64,000 nucleotides of DNA from JAUWTJ01 sp965603015 (GTDB taxonomy: Bacteria > Pseudomonadota > Alphaproteobacteria > M2410). Under the pieces are notes generated by a model, which searched no databases, was not told the DNA's origin, and saw only the letters and a program-made list of their open reading frames with translations. The first letter of the stretch is position 1. The number at the start of each line of letters is the position of its first letter. The position numbers and the translations under genes are program-made. The stretch lies in contig CBFDBJ010000002.1 in NCBI GenBank assembly GCA_965603015.1, positions 76,229-140,228 on the forward strand, written 5' to 3'. Below, in pieces: positions 1 to 8,197 of the stretch.

Positions 1-2
1 AA

Positions 3-476
3 GCGGCCTGGCAATACCAAAAATCCATCGAAATCGACCCGGGCTTTACGCCGTCCTACATCAATCTCTCTGAACTTTTGCGCCCTGGCGGTACAATCGG
101 CGGTGCAGAAGAAGAGACAAGGGCAACGCTCCTGCAGGGTCTTGCAGCCGCGCCCGAGGACGGCCCCCTGGAACATGCCCTCGGCCTTGCCCTCATCCGC
201 GCCGGCAAACCGGATGAAGCCATAACCCGCCTTGCAAGAGCGGCCAACCTCGCACCGCAAAACCCGCGCTTTGCCTACGTCCACGCCGTCGCGCTTCATT
301 CTGTCGGCAAGACCCCCGAAGCCCGCACTCGCCTGCAGGCCGCTCTCGTGCGACATCCATATGACCCGGACCTGCTCACTTTGGGGTTTTCGCTCGCCGA
401 GGAAGCCGGCGACCGCGCCGCCATGCGCCTTTATGCCGAGCAACTGGCAGAGATTTTCCCCGAAAACCCGAGCTGA
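3..476 (+). CDS. TPR-repeat protein, C-terminal part (runs off the left edge)
   Basis: An open frame enters from the left edge and stops at 476, giving about 157 visible residues. They contain TPR-like helical pairs: an Ile-Asp-Pro helix end near residue 12, an alanine- and leucine-rich repeat (ALGLALIRAGKPDEAI), an Ala-Pro-Gln-Asn-Pro turn and a final pair ending in AEQLAEIFPENP. This spacing and wording resemble the TPR tail found on multihaem cytochrome c TPR proteins, but no haem-binding CXXCH is visible in this fragment, so that assignment is a guess. TPR domains act as protein-protein scaffolds. Nothing upstream is visible, so start and full function are unknown. Confidence 0.75.
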   Translation, partial: AAWQYQKSIEIDPGFTPSYINLSELLRPGGTIGGAEEETRATLLQGLAAAPEDGPLEHALGLALIRAGKPDEAITRLARAANLAPQNPRFAYVHAVALHSVGKTPEARTRLQAALVRHPYDPDLLTLGFSLAEEAGDRAAMRLYAEQLAEIFPENPS

Positions 477-671
477 CCAGGCCGCCGCGACCGCCTCAGG
501 CATCTCCGGAAAAACTGACCCCTGCGCAGGGCTTCAGCCGCTCGCAAAAATGGATTTACCCTTCATCTGACACTCGACGGCAGGCTCTCCCGACGCTAGA
601 CTATATTGATAACGAGTCGCGATAGTTCTCTTGCATTCATTTCATTTAATCGACATTTGAGGGACCAGAAG

Positions 672-1526
672 ATGATTCAGAATTCACTCGTAAAACTTGC
701 CTGCGGCATTGTTGGAATGGCAGCGGGGCTCGCCGCTTGCTCGCCGGAAGAAGGCGCTCCGGGACGATATCTCGGTGAAGCGCAGGCGCTTGGCAACGGA
801 ACCATCCAGACCTTCGTTAAGACCCGCGCTGACGGAACACCGGCGATCATCGGCATTGAGATGACAGCAGATGCGCTGGACGGCCTTCCCGAAAAGCGCA
901 ACAACTTTTCTCGCTGTTATGATGTGGACGGTGATGGCGCACTTGGCCCGATGGAATGTGAAGGCGACGAGGAGCGCAAGCTGGAGCTGCCTGCAGAAGC
1001 GGCAGACATGGATCTGCCCTTCACCTGGGCCGGCGTCAATTATAACCCCGAGGGACATATGCCGGATAACTGGGCCGTCCCTCATTTCGATTTTCATTTC
1101 TATATGGTCAGTCAGGAAGCCGTGAAGAACATTCGCACTGGATCCTGCGGTATCCTGATGAATTGTGATGATTTCGCAATAGCCACCAAACCGGTGGAAG
1201 CAAGGTTTACGCCGCCCGACTATATCAGTATCGGCGCGGCAGTATCGGAAATGGGTAACCACCTGCTGGATTCGACCTCGCCGCAAGCCGGCCCGCCCTT
1301 CGCAAAGGCCGAGCACATTTTGGTTTTTGGCGCCTATGACGGTCACATCACCTTCATCGAACCGATGATCACCATGGAAGTTCTGGTGAGCAATCCGAAC
1401 GCCTGTTTTGCAGTCAAGCAGCCGGAGGCATACGAGGTCGGGGGGTATTATCCAACTGAATATTGCATCCGGGCGACCGACGAAGAAAAGATAACGATCT
1501 CGCTGGAAGGCCTCACGCACCATTAA
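672..1526 (+). CDS. DUF5602/TTHB210-like lipoprotein
   Basis: The predicted protein has 284 residues. I chose the ATG at 672 because GAGGGA lies just upstream and because it gives a proper lipoprotein signal: a short Lys-containing n-region, a hydrophobic stretch, then the lipobox LAAC with Cys23. The body has the pattern I associate with the DUF5602/TTHB210-like family: an early segment on a predicted 'effect' (TFVKTRADGTPAIIGIEMT), then ELPAEAADMDLPFTWAGVNYNP and the motif PHFDFHFYM near the middle, rich in His and aromatic residues that could bind a metal. An inserted DVDGDGALGPMEC segment resembles a calcium-binding DxDxDG loop. It is probably anchored in the outer membrane or periplasm. 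Its biochemical role is not known to me. Confidence 0.7.
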   Translation: MIQNSLVKLACGIVGMAAGLAACSPEEGAPGRYLGEAQALGNGTIQTFVKTRADGTPAIIGIEMTADALDGLPEKRNNFSRCYDVDGDGALGPMECEGDEERKLELPAEAADMDLPFTWAGVNYNPEGHMPDNWAVPHFDFHFYMVSQEAVKNIRTGSCGILMNCDDFAIATKPVEARFTPPDYISIGAAVSEMGNHLLDSTSPQAGPPFAKAEHILVFGAYDGHITFIEPMITMEVLVSNPNACFAVKQPEAYEVGGYYPTEYCIRATDEEKITISLEGLTHH

Positions 1527-1596
1527 AGCGGATTGGCTCACCTGCCCCCACACCAGCCCCGACGACCAGCCTGTCGCCGGGGCTGACGGCTGAATC

Positions 1597-1651
1597 TGGT
1601 TGAGCCGAAGGGGATCGAACCCGCTTGAAATGCAACGCATTTCGAGCCGCC
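1597..1651. repeat. tRNA 3'-end-like repeat with hairpin, copy A
   Basis: These 55 bases begin with a copy of the 3' end and T-arm of the neighbouring tRNA-Ala(CGC) (shared run GAGCCGAAGGGGATCGAACC) and continue into a perfect hairpin GAAATGC-AAC-GCATTTC at 1627-1643 and then GAGCCGCC. A second copy in the same orientation is at 16282-16336, with about 48 of 55 bases identical by eye. It cannot fold as a full tRNA. It looks like the residue of integration at a tRNA 3' end or a dispersed tRNA-derived repeat. Confidence 0.65.
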
Positions 1652-1670
1652 CGGATGAGACTGGCAGAAA

Positions 1671-1693
1671 GAACGCATTCGCTATGCGAATGC
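1671..1693 (-). terminator. Hairpin directly downstream of tRNA-Ala(CGC)
   Basis: On the minus strand, four bases after the tRNA CCA end, an 8-bp perfect stem GCATTCGC / GCGAATGC with a 3-nt loop is followed by a T-rich stretch (GTTCTTTCT). It is probably the tRNA transcription terminator; the T-run is imperfect. Confidence 0.45.
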
Positions 1694-1697
1694 TGAG

Positions 1698-1773
1698 TGG
1701 TGGAGCCGAAGGGGATCGAACCCTCGACATCCACGTTGCGAACGTGGCGCTCTCCCAACTGAGCTACGGCCCC
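1698..1773 (-). tRNA. tRNA-Ala (anticodon CGC)
   Basis: Read on the minus strand this is a 76-nt cloverleaf. The 7-bp acceptor stem GGGGCCG / CGGCTCC contains one G-T pair. The D-arm contains AGCTCAGTTGGGAGAGC, the anticodon stem is CCACG/CGTGG with loop TTCGCAA, so the anticodon is CGC (alanine, codon GCG). The T-loop is TTCGATC and CCA is encoded. All standard pairs are present, so it should be functional. A partial copy of its 3' end lies about 70-100 bases downstream (copy A repeat). Confidence 0.95.
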
Positions 1774-1995
1774 GGGACTGTAAAACCTTTTAATATCAAT
1801 CGGTTACAGACAACATTGTGCGGGGAGGCTTTTAACCGGTCAAGCGTTTTGGCACTCTGGTGCTCAGTTCGTCTGCTCCTGGGTCTATAACGGACCACTT
1901 TCAAAGTGGCTCCAGTGGCCTGCTGTTGACCCTGAACGGACATGCCTGACAGATCGCTGACTGAGAGTTTGGTTGGGAGAAGCCGTAGAGTTTGT

Positions 1996-2856
1996 TCAAG
2001 GTTTGGTCCACTTCGAAAGATTGAGGATCATCTCATATTGATCCCCGTAGTGCTCCCAACCATGGGAAGCCATCACGTCAAGCAGCTCTTCGTCGCTCGC
2101 GTCGATATTCACGAAGTGGGGTTGCTCACCGTTTTCTGCCTGTGCGGCGTGGAGGAGTGTTGTGGTGATCTCTTTGCGTTTGGGCCCCTTTGGAACGCTC
2201 AGTTGATGAATTTGTCTGGATTTGCGGGCAAAGCATCCGAGTCCAATGGGTAGCCCATCCTGGTTTCGTGCGGTCAGACAGAGCGCCTCGTCTGGAAACG
2301 CCTCCAGCGCGCCAAAGGAGTTTTGCCAGGTCGGCATCCAGGTCTGAAGAAGGGCGGAATAATCACGCGCTTCCCGAAGTGAAACTTCCTCGATTTTGAT
2401 CGTTGGATGGCCTTTCAAAGGTCGGAAGTTTCCACGGCTCAATACGACGCGTCTACGTCGCTGAAATCCCAGTTTCTCATAGGCTGGCAGAGCGCGGTCA
2501 TTGTTGGTGAGGCATTCAAGGACTATTTTTGAGACCACGCCCGGTGCATTTCGGACGACGGGTTCAAAGACCTTTTCAGTCAGGCCTTTGCGCCGCCATG
2601 GAGGTCTCGTTCCTACAGCGATGCCATAGAGCGCCTTCGGTTCATGGTCTTCACTCATTCCGACAAACCAAAATGCAACAAGCGTGTCGCCTTCAAAGGC
2701 TCCGCGAGAGTGGACAGGTGTAAAGGCTCGCTGCACCAACATGCGCTCAAAATGTTCTCGAGTTATCGTCATCGGTACGACGTAGTCACTGTAGGCATCC
2801 AACATTGCTTCATGCAGTTGATCCAATGAAACCTCTGTTAGATCCCTAATGTCCAT
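1996..2856 (-). CDS. GNAT-family N-acetyltransferase
   Basis: The protein has 286 residues from the ATG at 2856, which has a strong GGGGAG ribosome binding site eight bases upstream; a longer frame to 2943 lacks one. Residues 1-150 form a GNAT fold: a core beta strand with GDTLVAFWFVGM near 57-67, then the acetyl-CoA phosphate-binding segment RPPWRRKGL at about 84-92, a basic variant of the usual Q/RxxGxG/A, and the C-terminal signature NDRALPAYEKLGF at about 119-131. Residues 160-286 look like a second, degenerate GNAT-like half. The substrate cannot be read from the sequence. It stands alone, convergent with nothing obvious, about 290 bp from gldA, which is on the same strand upstream. Confidence 0.85.
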   Translation of the reverse strand: MDIRDLTEVSLDQLHEAMLDAYSDYVVPMTITREHFERMLVQRAFTPVHSRGAFEGDTLVAFWFVGMSEDHEPKALYGIAVGTRPPWRRKGLTEKVFEPVVRNAPGVVSKIVLECLTNNDRALPAYEKLGFQRRRRVVLSRGNFRPLKGHPTIKIEEVSLREARDYSALLQTWMPTWQNSFGALEAFPDEALCLTARNQDGLPIGLGCFARKSRQIHQLSVPKGPKRKEITTTLLHAAQAENGEQPHFVNIDASDEELLDVMASHGWEHYGDQYEMILNLSKWTKP

Positions 2857-3148
2857 GATGCAAAGCTCCCCTGGAGACGCAACGACAAATCTTGTCCCGA
2901 CGGGACGACCTTCTCTCAGAGTTGGAAAGCCGAACCAAATCAATTATACACACTATATGCAGTATGGAAGATCACCTCGGCGTCTTCCAGTCCAATAGCA
3001 TGAGGCGTCAAAGTCCGCCTCGGCTATGAACGGAAGTTTTCAAGCTCGGGCGAGGATGACCGGTTTTACCCCAAAAGCAGGCATCAATAGACATGGCCCA
3101 CCCGGGAAACGTCACTTTTTTCACGATGATGAAAATCTGCGCTGACGA

Positions 3149-4354
3149 TCAGCCGACGCGCAGTGCCCGGAAGGGCGCATCACCCCGCGTCTTGCATGCC
3201 TCCCGGCCGCGCCGGTCAGCATCCATCAGGGCGGCGCGAAACCGGGTCTCATCAACTTCAAAATCGAAATTCACCATGGTCGGATAAAGACAGGCACTGG
3301 TCACCACCTGATCGATCGCCGCCTTGTCAGCCTCCGGGTCCAGCTCGACATGGCCCAGATGCACCGGCAGGCCCACCGCCATGAACAGATCAAGCGCGCG
3401 GGCAAACTCGGCATCATCGCCTTCCAGAGCAAGCTGGGTCAGGATCCCCAGCGCCACCATTTCGCCATGCATAACCGCCGCATCGACCTTGGCAATCATC
3501 GTCAAGGCGCTGGCCAGAGCATGCGCAGCAGCAAGACCCCCGCTCTCAAAACCGAGCCCGCTGTGCAGCGTATTGGCCTCGACGATATTTTCAAAATCGA
3601 GAGTGATAGCCCCCTCCTTCATGGCTTCAAGCGCACCATGAGCTGATGAATAGACCGTTTCAGCACACAGATGCCCGACAGAGGCCGCCGCCAGCGTTGG
3701 CCGCGCTCCGAGCGTCGAACGCGCCGCCGGATTGGCAATGCAAACCCGCGCCTCATACCAGGTCGCCAGCGCGTCGGCCATGCCGGACACCAGATACCGG
3801 GGCTGCGTCCTGAGGATAATTTCCGTATCCATCAGGACAAGCGAGGGGTTGTCAGGGAAAAACTCCACGCCGACCTGCACCCCTTCGGGCGAATAGATCA
3901 CTGAAAGCGCCGAACACGGAGCATCTGTCGAGGCGAGCGTCGGCACAATGACCGCGCGGGCACCGAGCCGATGCGCAATGGCCTTGCCTGCATCGATGCA
4001 CTTGCCGCCACCAACCGCGATCAGACAATCAATCCGGGGTTCTGCTCCGGCAAGCTCATCTGTCACCCGTTCAATCTCTTCAAGGGAGCACTCCCCGCCA
4101 AAGGGCGCGATGCGGAGCGCAATCCCCTCATGACCCAGGCTGCTCTCAATCTGCGCCCCGAACCGGGCAAGGCCGCCGTCCGAAATCAGGATTGCAGCGG
4201 TTTTCACCTTTAGCACGCCGAGGTATCGTCCCAGATTATCCAGCACACCGGGCCCCTGCACATAGCAATGCGGCGACACGAAGACCCGCGGCGGCGTCCC
4301 GGTTTCAGATCCGAAAACGAGAGGAGGAAAATAGGGCGTATCTGTCTGGCTCAT
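3149..4354 (-). CDS. gldA: Glycerol dehydrogenase-type iron/zinc alcohol dehydrogenase
   Basis: The 401-residue protein belongs to the GldA branch of group III alcohol dehydrogenases, which oxidise glycerol to dihydroxyacetone with NAD+. Visible motifs are the NAD-binding GGGK at 115-118, the family segment VPTLASTDAPCSALSVIYSP at about 138-156, and the three expected metal ligands: Asp194 (GMADALATW), His278 (GGLAAAHA) and His296 (VMHGEMVALG). The ATG at 4354 was chosen for its AGGGA site; a frame to 4384 has none. It is slightly longer than typical GldA (about 370). It lies downstream of the TonB receptor on the same strand but behind a strong terminator, so it is probably transcribed separately or by read-through. 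The substrate could be another small polyol. Confidence 0.88.
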   Translation of the reverse strand: MSQTDTPYFPPLVFGSETGTPPRVFVSPHCYVQGPGVLDNLGRYLGVLKVKTAAILISDGGLARFGAQIESSLGHEGIALRIAPFGGECSLEEIERVTDELAGAEPRIDCLIAVGGGKCIDAGKAIAHRLGARAVIVPTLASTDAPCSALSVIYSPEGVQVGVEFFPDNPSLVLMDTEIILRTQPRYLVSGMADALATWYEARVCIANPAARSTLGARPTLAAASVGHLCAETVYSSAHGALEAMKEGAITLDFENIVEANTLHSGLGFESGGLAAAHALASALTMIAKVDAAVMHGEMVALGILTQLALEGDDAEFARALDLFMAVGLPVHLGHVELDPEADKAAIDQVVTSACLYPTMVNFDFEVDETRFRAALMDADRRGREACKTRGDAPFRALRVG

Positions 4355-4457
4355 TGTCGTTCCCTGCCTGTTAAGCTGCCCCACAAAGGGACACAGGCAA
4401 CAAGGCTACGAGAGCCGCATCGGCAATGCAAGATCAGACAGTAACACCCCGGACCAG

Positions 4458-4492
4458 ATAAAAACCCGGCGCCATCTTTCGATAGCGCCGGG
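4458..4492 (-). terminator. Rho-independent terminator after the first TonB receptor
   Basis: On the minus strand a 12-bp stem (CCCGGCGCTATC paired with GATGGCGCCGGG, one G-T pair) closes a GAAA tetraloop and is followed by TTTTTAT. It sits about 30 bases past the receptor stop codon and separates it from gldA. Confidence 0.85.
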
Positions 4493-4523
4493 CTTCATAG
4501 TCTTCGGATCATGAGGGATCAGA

Positions 4524-6932
4524 TTAGAAGTTATAAACGCCGCGCAGATACCACATACCGCCGTGGGAGCCGATAGGCGTCCGACGAGGATAGGGCATGC
4601 CCTGGGAGACGCGACTTGGTACTCTGTCAGGATACTCATCAAACATGTTGTTGGCACCAAGCATCAGTTCGAACTTCTCGGTCATGGCGAAACGCACTTC
4701 CGCATCGAAGATAAGCTCCGATCCGATCGGCGTATTGGCACCATCTTCGTCAACCGTCTCACCGTAATAGTTCGCACGAACCATACCGGAGAGGCGTCCG
4801 ACCGAATGAACAACCGAAAAGCTTGTCCGGTCTTCAGGAAGGTTGCCTTCGATATTTGCAATGGCGCCGGCAGAAACCGGATCAATGCCGCCCACTTGAG
4901 TCTGTCCGGTCACTTCAGTTTCCGTGTGGTTATACGCAAAGGTGAAGTTTGTCGTCGAACCGTTGTCCCAATCGTGTTGGTAGAGGCCAACAACATCCAC
5001 TCCGGTAGTCTCTGTCTCAAGCGCGTTCGTATAGAACGAAAGGCTGGTGAACAAAGGATCAACCACAGCAATGTTTTGCGTCTTCATAATCCGGTCTTCA
5101 ACCTCGATTTTGAAGCCATCAACCGTAATTGAAAAGGCAGGATCCGGCTGGAACGAAAAGCCGATGCTGGTATTCAGAGAGGTTTCTGCATCCAGCGCTT
5201 TACCACCGTTTGCAACCGCCAGCGGATGCGTCGGTGCCAACGTGCCCTGTTGGGTTTGCTCAAGCGTACCAACGTCAAATGTCGTCACAATACCGGAGTA
5301 GTTGCTTTGACCAGGTGTCGGAGCCCGGAAGCCGGTCGAAATGGCCCCGCGCAAGGTAATCACATCCGAGAGCGCATAACGAGCAGCCAGCTTTCCGACT
5401 GTTGTACTGCCAAAGTCGGAGAAGTTCTCATGACGAACAGCAACCTGAACGAGGAAGTCTTCGCTGAAATCAGTCTCCATATCGACGTAGGCCGCCCAGT
5501 TTTCACGTGAAAATTCGCCGGCCGTTTCCGGAGATATTCCGGTCATGCCATTGGCACCAATCCCGGGCTCAACATAGTTGGTCGCAGTAACAGGATCGAT
5601 CAACGCACCAACACCGGTCCAGTCACCGGCATCCCATGCGGCACGGTCCCCAACATACATTTCATAGGTTTCCTCGCGCCACTCGGCACCGAACGCCACA
5701 TTTGTGCGATCACTTACCTGCTTGGAGAAATCAGCATTGAGGTTCATTTCACGCTGCTCGAGATCACCAATGTCAAAGGACGTCGGCGTATCAGGCCCCC
5801 AGGACGGGTTAATTGATCTATTGAGCGTATATTCCATACGGTTCTGACCATAGGACAGACTGAAGTCGTAGTTCCAGCCGCCTTCAGTTTCACCGCGGAT
5901 ACCCGCAACCTGACTGAAATCACTTTGATCACCATCAAGCAGCGGCGTAAAGCCGGCAGGATAAGCGTCACACAGACAGAAGTTGCCGCCGGCCGGATTT
6001 GACGGGTCCAGAGGCACAGGCGTCAAAATGCCAGCCTTGTCAGGCTCCCTGTAGAAAAAGCTGTAAGTGCCGACTGTGTCGGCATAGTTGCCGAACAGAT
6101 AGGCTTCTGCAGATCCCAGGGAAACCGCAGCATTATACATCATGCGCAGTCCACTTGAAGCCGGACGACCCCAGTTCATTGCCGGGTTTTTGGCACCAAC
6201 GACGCCAATCGCATCCACATCCTGGCCACCGCGAGACAGCTGCTCGTTGTCAACGTATTCGGCGCTGATGTTCAGGAACCCGTCATTGCCAAGTGGCAGT
6301 CCAAAGTTGGTCGCAAGTTTCCAGTCCGTTTCGCCTTCAAACCATGTGCCGACCTGGGCCTGAACTTGCCCGCCTTCATCACTATCCTTCAAAATGAAAT
6401 TCATGACACCGGCAATCGCATCAGAACCGTACTGAGCCGCAGCCCCGTCGCGAAGAACTTCGACGTTCTTGAGCGCAATGCTCGGGATCATACCGACGTC
6501 AACCGCATGGGCCCCGGAGCTCATCGCAGCACCAAAGTGCTGGATCAAGGAGGAGCGATGGCGCCGCTTTGAATTAACAAGTACGAGCGTATCATCTGGC
6601 GGCAGTCCGCGCAGGGAGGTCGATCGCACGAACGCACTGCCGTCACCGGTAAGCGCTGTCGCCGAATAGGATGGCACAAGATTTCTGAGCGTCTCGGTCA
6701 GATCTCCATTGCCCTGACGCTCCAGAGTTATCGCATCGAAAGTATCAACCGGGACCGGCGAATCGAGGGCAGTGCGCGGCTTTGAGCGCGTACCCGTAAC
6801 CAGCAGTTCCTCGATCAATGGCTTGTCAGCCCCCTGCGCCATCGCCGCCGGAGCAAAGGCGGTCGGAGCAAGCGCCCCGATGAGCGCGATACACGAGGCA
6901 CCCACTTTTAGCTTGTCTGTAAATTTCATCAT
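4524..6932 (-). CDS. TonB-dependent outer-membrane receptor
   Basis: About 802 residues. Tandem ATGs at 6932 and 6929 share the GGAG site, so the start is uncertain by one codon. A signal peptide runs to the Ala-Met-Ala-Gln cleavage region near residue 33. The TonB-box-like segment EELLVTGTR follows, then the plug domain (DSPVPVDTF..., LRGLPPDDTLVLVNSKRRH, EVLRDGAAAQYGSDAIAGVMNFILK), and a long beta-barrel ending in the usual C-terminal aromatic residue (RGVYNF). Such receptors import large substrates across the outer membrane with TonB energy. The gene diverges from an RpiR regulator, with three palindromic boxes in between, which suggests substrate-controlled expression along with the aminotransferase-hydrolase-GMC operon. 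The substrate is unknown. Confidence 0.93.
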   Translation of the reverse strand: MMKFTDKLKVGASCIALIGALAPTAFAPAAMAQGADKPLIEELLVTGTRSKPRTALDSPVPVDTFDAITLERQGNGDLTETLRNLVPSYSATALTGDGSAFVRSTSLRGLPPDDTLVLVNSKRRHRSSLIQHFGAAMSSGAHAVDVGMIPSIALKNVEVLRDGAAAQYGSDAIAGVMNFILKDSDEGGQVQAQVGTWFEGETDWKLATNFGLPLGNDGFLNISAEYVDNEQLSRGGQDVDAIGVVGAKNPAMNWGRPASSGLRMMYNAAVSLGSAEAYLFGNYADTVGTYSFFYREPDKAGILTPVPLDPSNPAGGNFCLCDAYPAGFTPLLDGDQSDFSQVAGIRGETEGGWNYDFSLSYGQNRMEYTLNRSINPSWGPDTPTSFDIGDLEQREMNLNADFSKQVSDRTNVAFGAEWREETYEMYVGDRAAWDAGDWTGVGALIDPVTATNYVEPGIGANGMTGISPETAGEFSRENWAAYVDMETDFSEDFLVQVAVRHENFSDFGSTTVGKLAARYALSDVITLRGAISTGFRAPTPGQSNYSGIVTTFDVGTLEQTQQGTLAPTHPLAVANGGKALDAETSLNTSIGFSFQPDPAFSITVDGFKIEVEDRIMKTQNIAVVDPLFTSLSFYTNALETETTGVDVVGLYQHDWDNGSTTNFTFAYNHTETEVTGQTQVGGIDPVSAGAIANIEGNLPEDRTSFSVVHSVGRLSGMVRANYYGETVDEDGANTPIGSELIFDAEVRFAMTEKFELMLGANNMFDEYPDRVPSRVSQGMPYPRRTPIGSHGGMWYLRGVYNF

Positions 6933-7137
6933 CTTCTCCGTTCTATCATTCCCAAATCCAGGCAATCGCCAACAGCAGTCAAACCGCAGCGTACCGGGCC
7001 CATCCTGGCGGCTCACACCGCCTCAAACATCTAACGGGACTATTACAAAACCCCAAAAAGGGAACCCTGCCCCGACACACAACAGCCGATGACATCCCTG
7101 ATTCCATTAACAAGGTTAACAACCGCACATCCCCAAT

Positions 7138-7151
7138 GCAACGCTTGTTGG
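7138..7151. promoter_or_regulatory. Candidate RpiR operator, box 1
   Basis: GCAACGCTTGTTGG: an inverted repeat GCAAC-N4-GTTG(C), with the last base differing. It is one of three such boxes between the divergent TonB receptor and the RpiR-family gene. Confidence 0.5.
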
Positions 7152-7168
7152 GAATAATGCCGAAACGC

Positions 7169-7182
7169 GCAACGAGTGTTGC
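7169..7182. promoter_or_regulatory. Candidate RpiR operator, box 2
   Basis: GCAACGAGTGTTGC: a perfect 5-bp inverted repeat with a 4-bp spacer, 31 bases from box 1 (about three helical turns). Confidence 0.6.
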
Positions 7183-7214
7183 ATTAACGCCTCTTGAAAA
7201 ACACGCAACATTGC

Positions 7215-7228
7215 GCAACAAGTGTTGC
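7215..7228. promoter_or_regulatory. Candidate RpiR operator, box 3
   Basis: GCAACAAGTGTTGC: a perfect inverted repeat of the same form, 46 bases from box 2 and 46 bases upstream of the regulator's ATG. The repeated boxes argue that the coding sequence begins at 7274 and not at the upstream ATG at 7136. Confidence 0.6.
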
Positions 7229-7273
7229 AAAACATCGTCAAAAAATGACGAGATCGAACCCGGAAACATAGTC

Positions 7274-8197
7274 ATGCAAAGCGTTCCCGCCCCGAGCGTC
7301 AAGGAATTCACCGCCGCGATATCCAGATGTCGCAGCGAACTGAGCCCGAATTTTCTGAAGATTGCCGATTACATAGTCGCCAATCCCGACGAAGTTGCTC
7401 TGTCGTCAATGCGCGGGATCGCCAGCCGTCTTGATCTTGATCCGTCCAACTTCGTCCGGTTTGCAAAATTCATGTCCTTTTCCGGCTATCCGGAATTGCG
7501 CGCCATCTTCCAGACCGACCTGCGACAGGTTCGCATGGAATATTCTGAACGTGCGCGCCGCCTTCAGAAACAAGGCAAACAGAACACGGAAACCGGACTT
7601 CTGACGGACCTTCGCAATGCCAATGCGTCAAATCTTGATTATGTGTTCGAGCACAATTCACCGGACATCCTGAAGCAGACCGCCCTCGCCCTGCTTGACG
7701 CAAACCGCATTTTCATCCTCGGGATGCGCAGCTGCTTTCCGGCCGCTTTCTCGCTGCACTATATTTGTCGGATGGTCCGTAGCGACGTAACCCTGAGCAG
7801 CGGACACGGAGGAACGTTCGCTGACGATATTCGCGGCATCGGCCCGGACGATGTCCTTGTTGTCATCGGAACGCACCCCTACACGACCACGACGGTCACG
7901 GCAGCCAATTACGCCGCTAAATGCGGCGCCAAAATCGTCACCCTGACAGATAGCGCTCTGTCGCCCCTGGCGGCCCATGCCCATTTGGTGCTCACATTCG
8001 ATCGCAAGAGCCCGTTCCCCTTGATCCCGGGAACCACCCTGCCGATCATGGCGCTGGTCGAAGCGCTGACAACGGTCATGATCGCCAATGGCGGCGAGAA
8101 GGCTTTAGAAGCAATCAGGAGCAGTGAAGAACAGCTGCACGAGTTTTCAGCCTACATTACAAGAACAAACACCCCTTCCGAAACGGGCAAAAAATGA
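7274..8197 (+). CDS. MurR/RpiR-family transcriptional regulator
   Basis: 307 residues. The N-terminal 80 or so residues form the RpiR helix-turn-helix domain (SPNFLKIADYIVANPDEVALSSMRGIASRLDLDPSNFVRFAKFMSFSGYPELR), and the C-terminal half is a SIS domain that normally binds a phosphosugar or other effector (ILGMRSCFPAAFSLHYICRMV..., DDVLVVIGTHPYTTTTV). The ATG at 7274 has only a weak ribosome site, but upstream sequence is occupied by operator-like palindromes. Its stop overlaps the next gene's ATG (ATGA), so it is translationally coupled to the aminotransferase. It probably controls both its own operon and the divergent TonB receptor. The effector is unknown; RpiR proteins in amino-acid operons need not bind sugars. 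Confidence 0.88.
   Translation: MQSVPAPSVKEFTAAISRCRSELSPNFLKIADYIVANPDEVALSSMRGIASRLDLDPSNFVRFAKFMSFSGYPELRAIFQTDLRQVRMEYSERARRLQKQGKQNTETGLLTDLRNANASNLDYVFEHNSPDILKQTALALLDANRIFILGMRSCFPAAFSLHYICRMVRSDVTLSSGHGGTFADDIRGIGPDDVLVVIGTHPYTTTTVTAANYAAKCGAKIVTLTDSALSPLAAHAHLVLTFDRKSPFPLIPGTTLPIMALVEALTTVMIANGGEKALEAIRSSEEQLHEFSAYITRTNTPSETGKK

Noticed and set aside
684..1730. A 348-codon frame on the minus strand
   Set aside because: Antisense of the lipoprotein gene and it even covers part of the tRNA; no domain seen.
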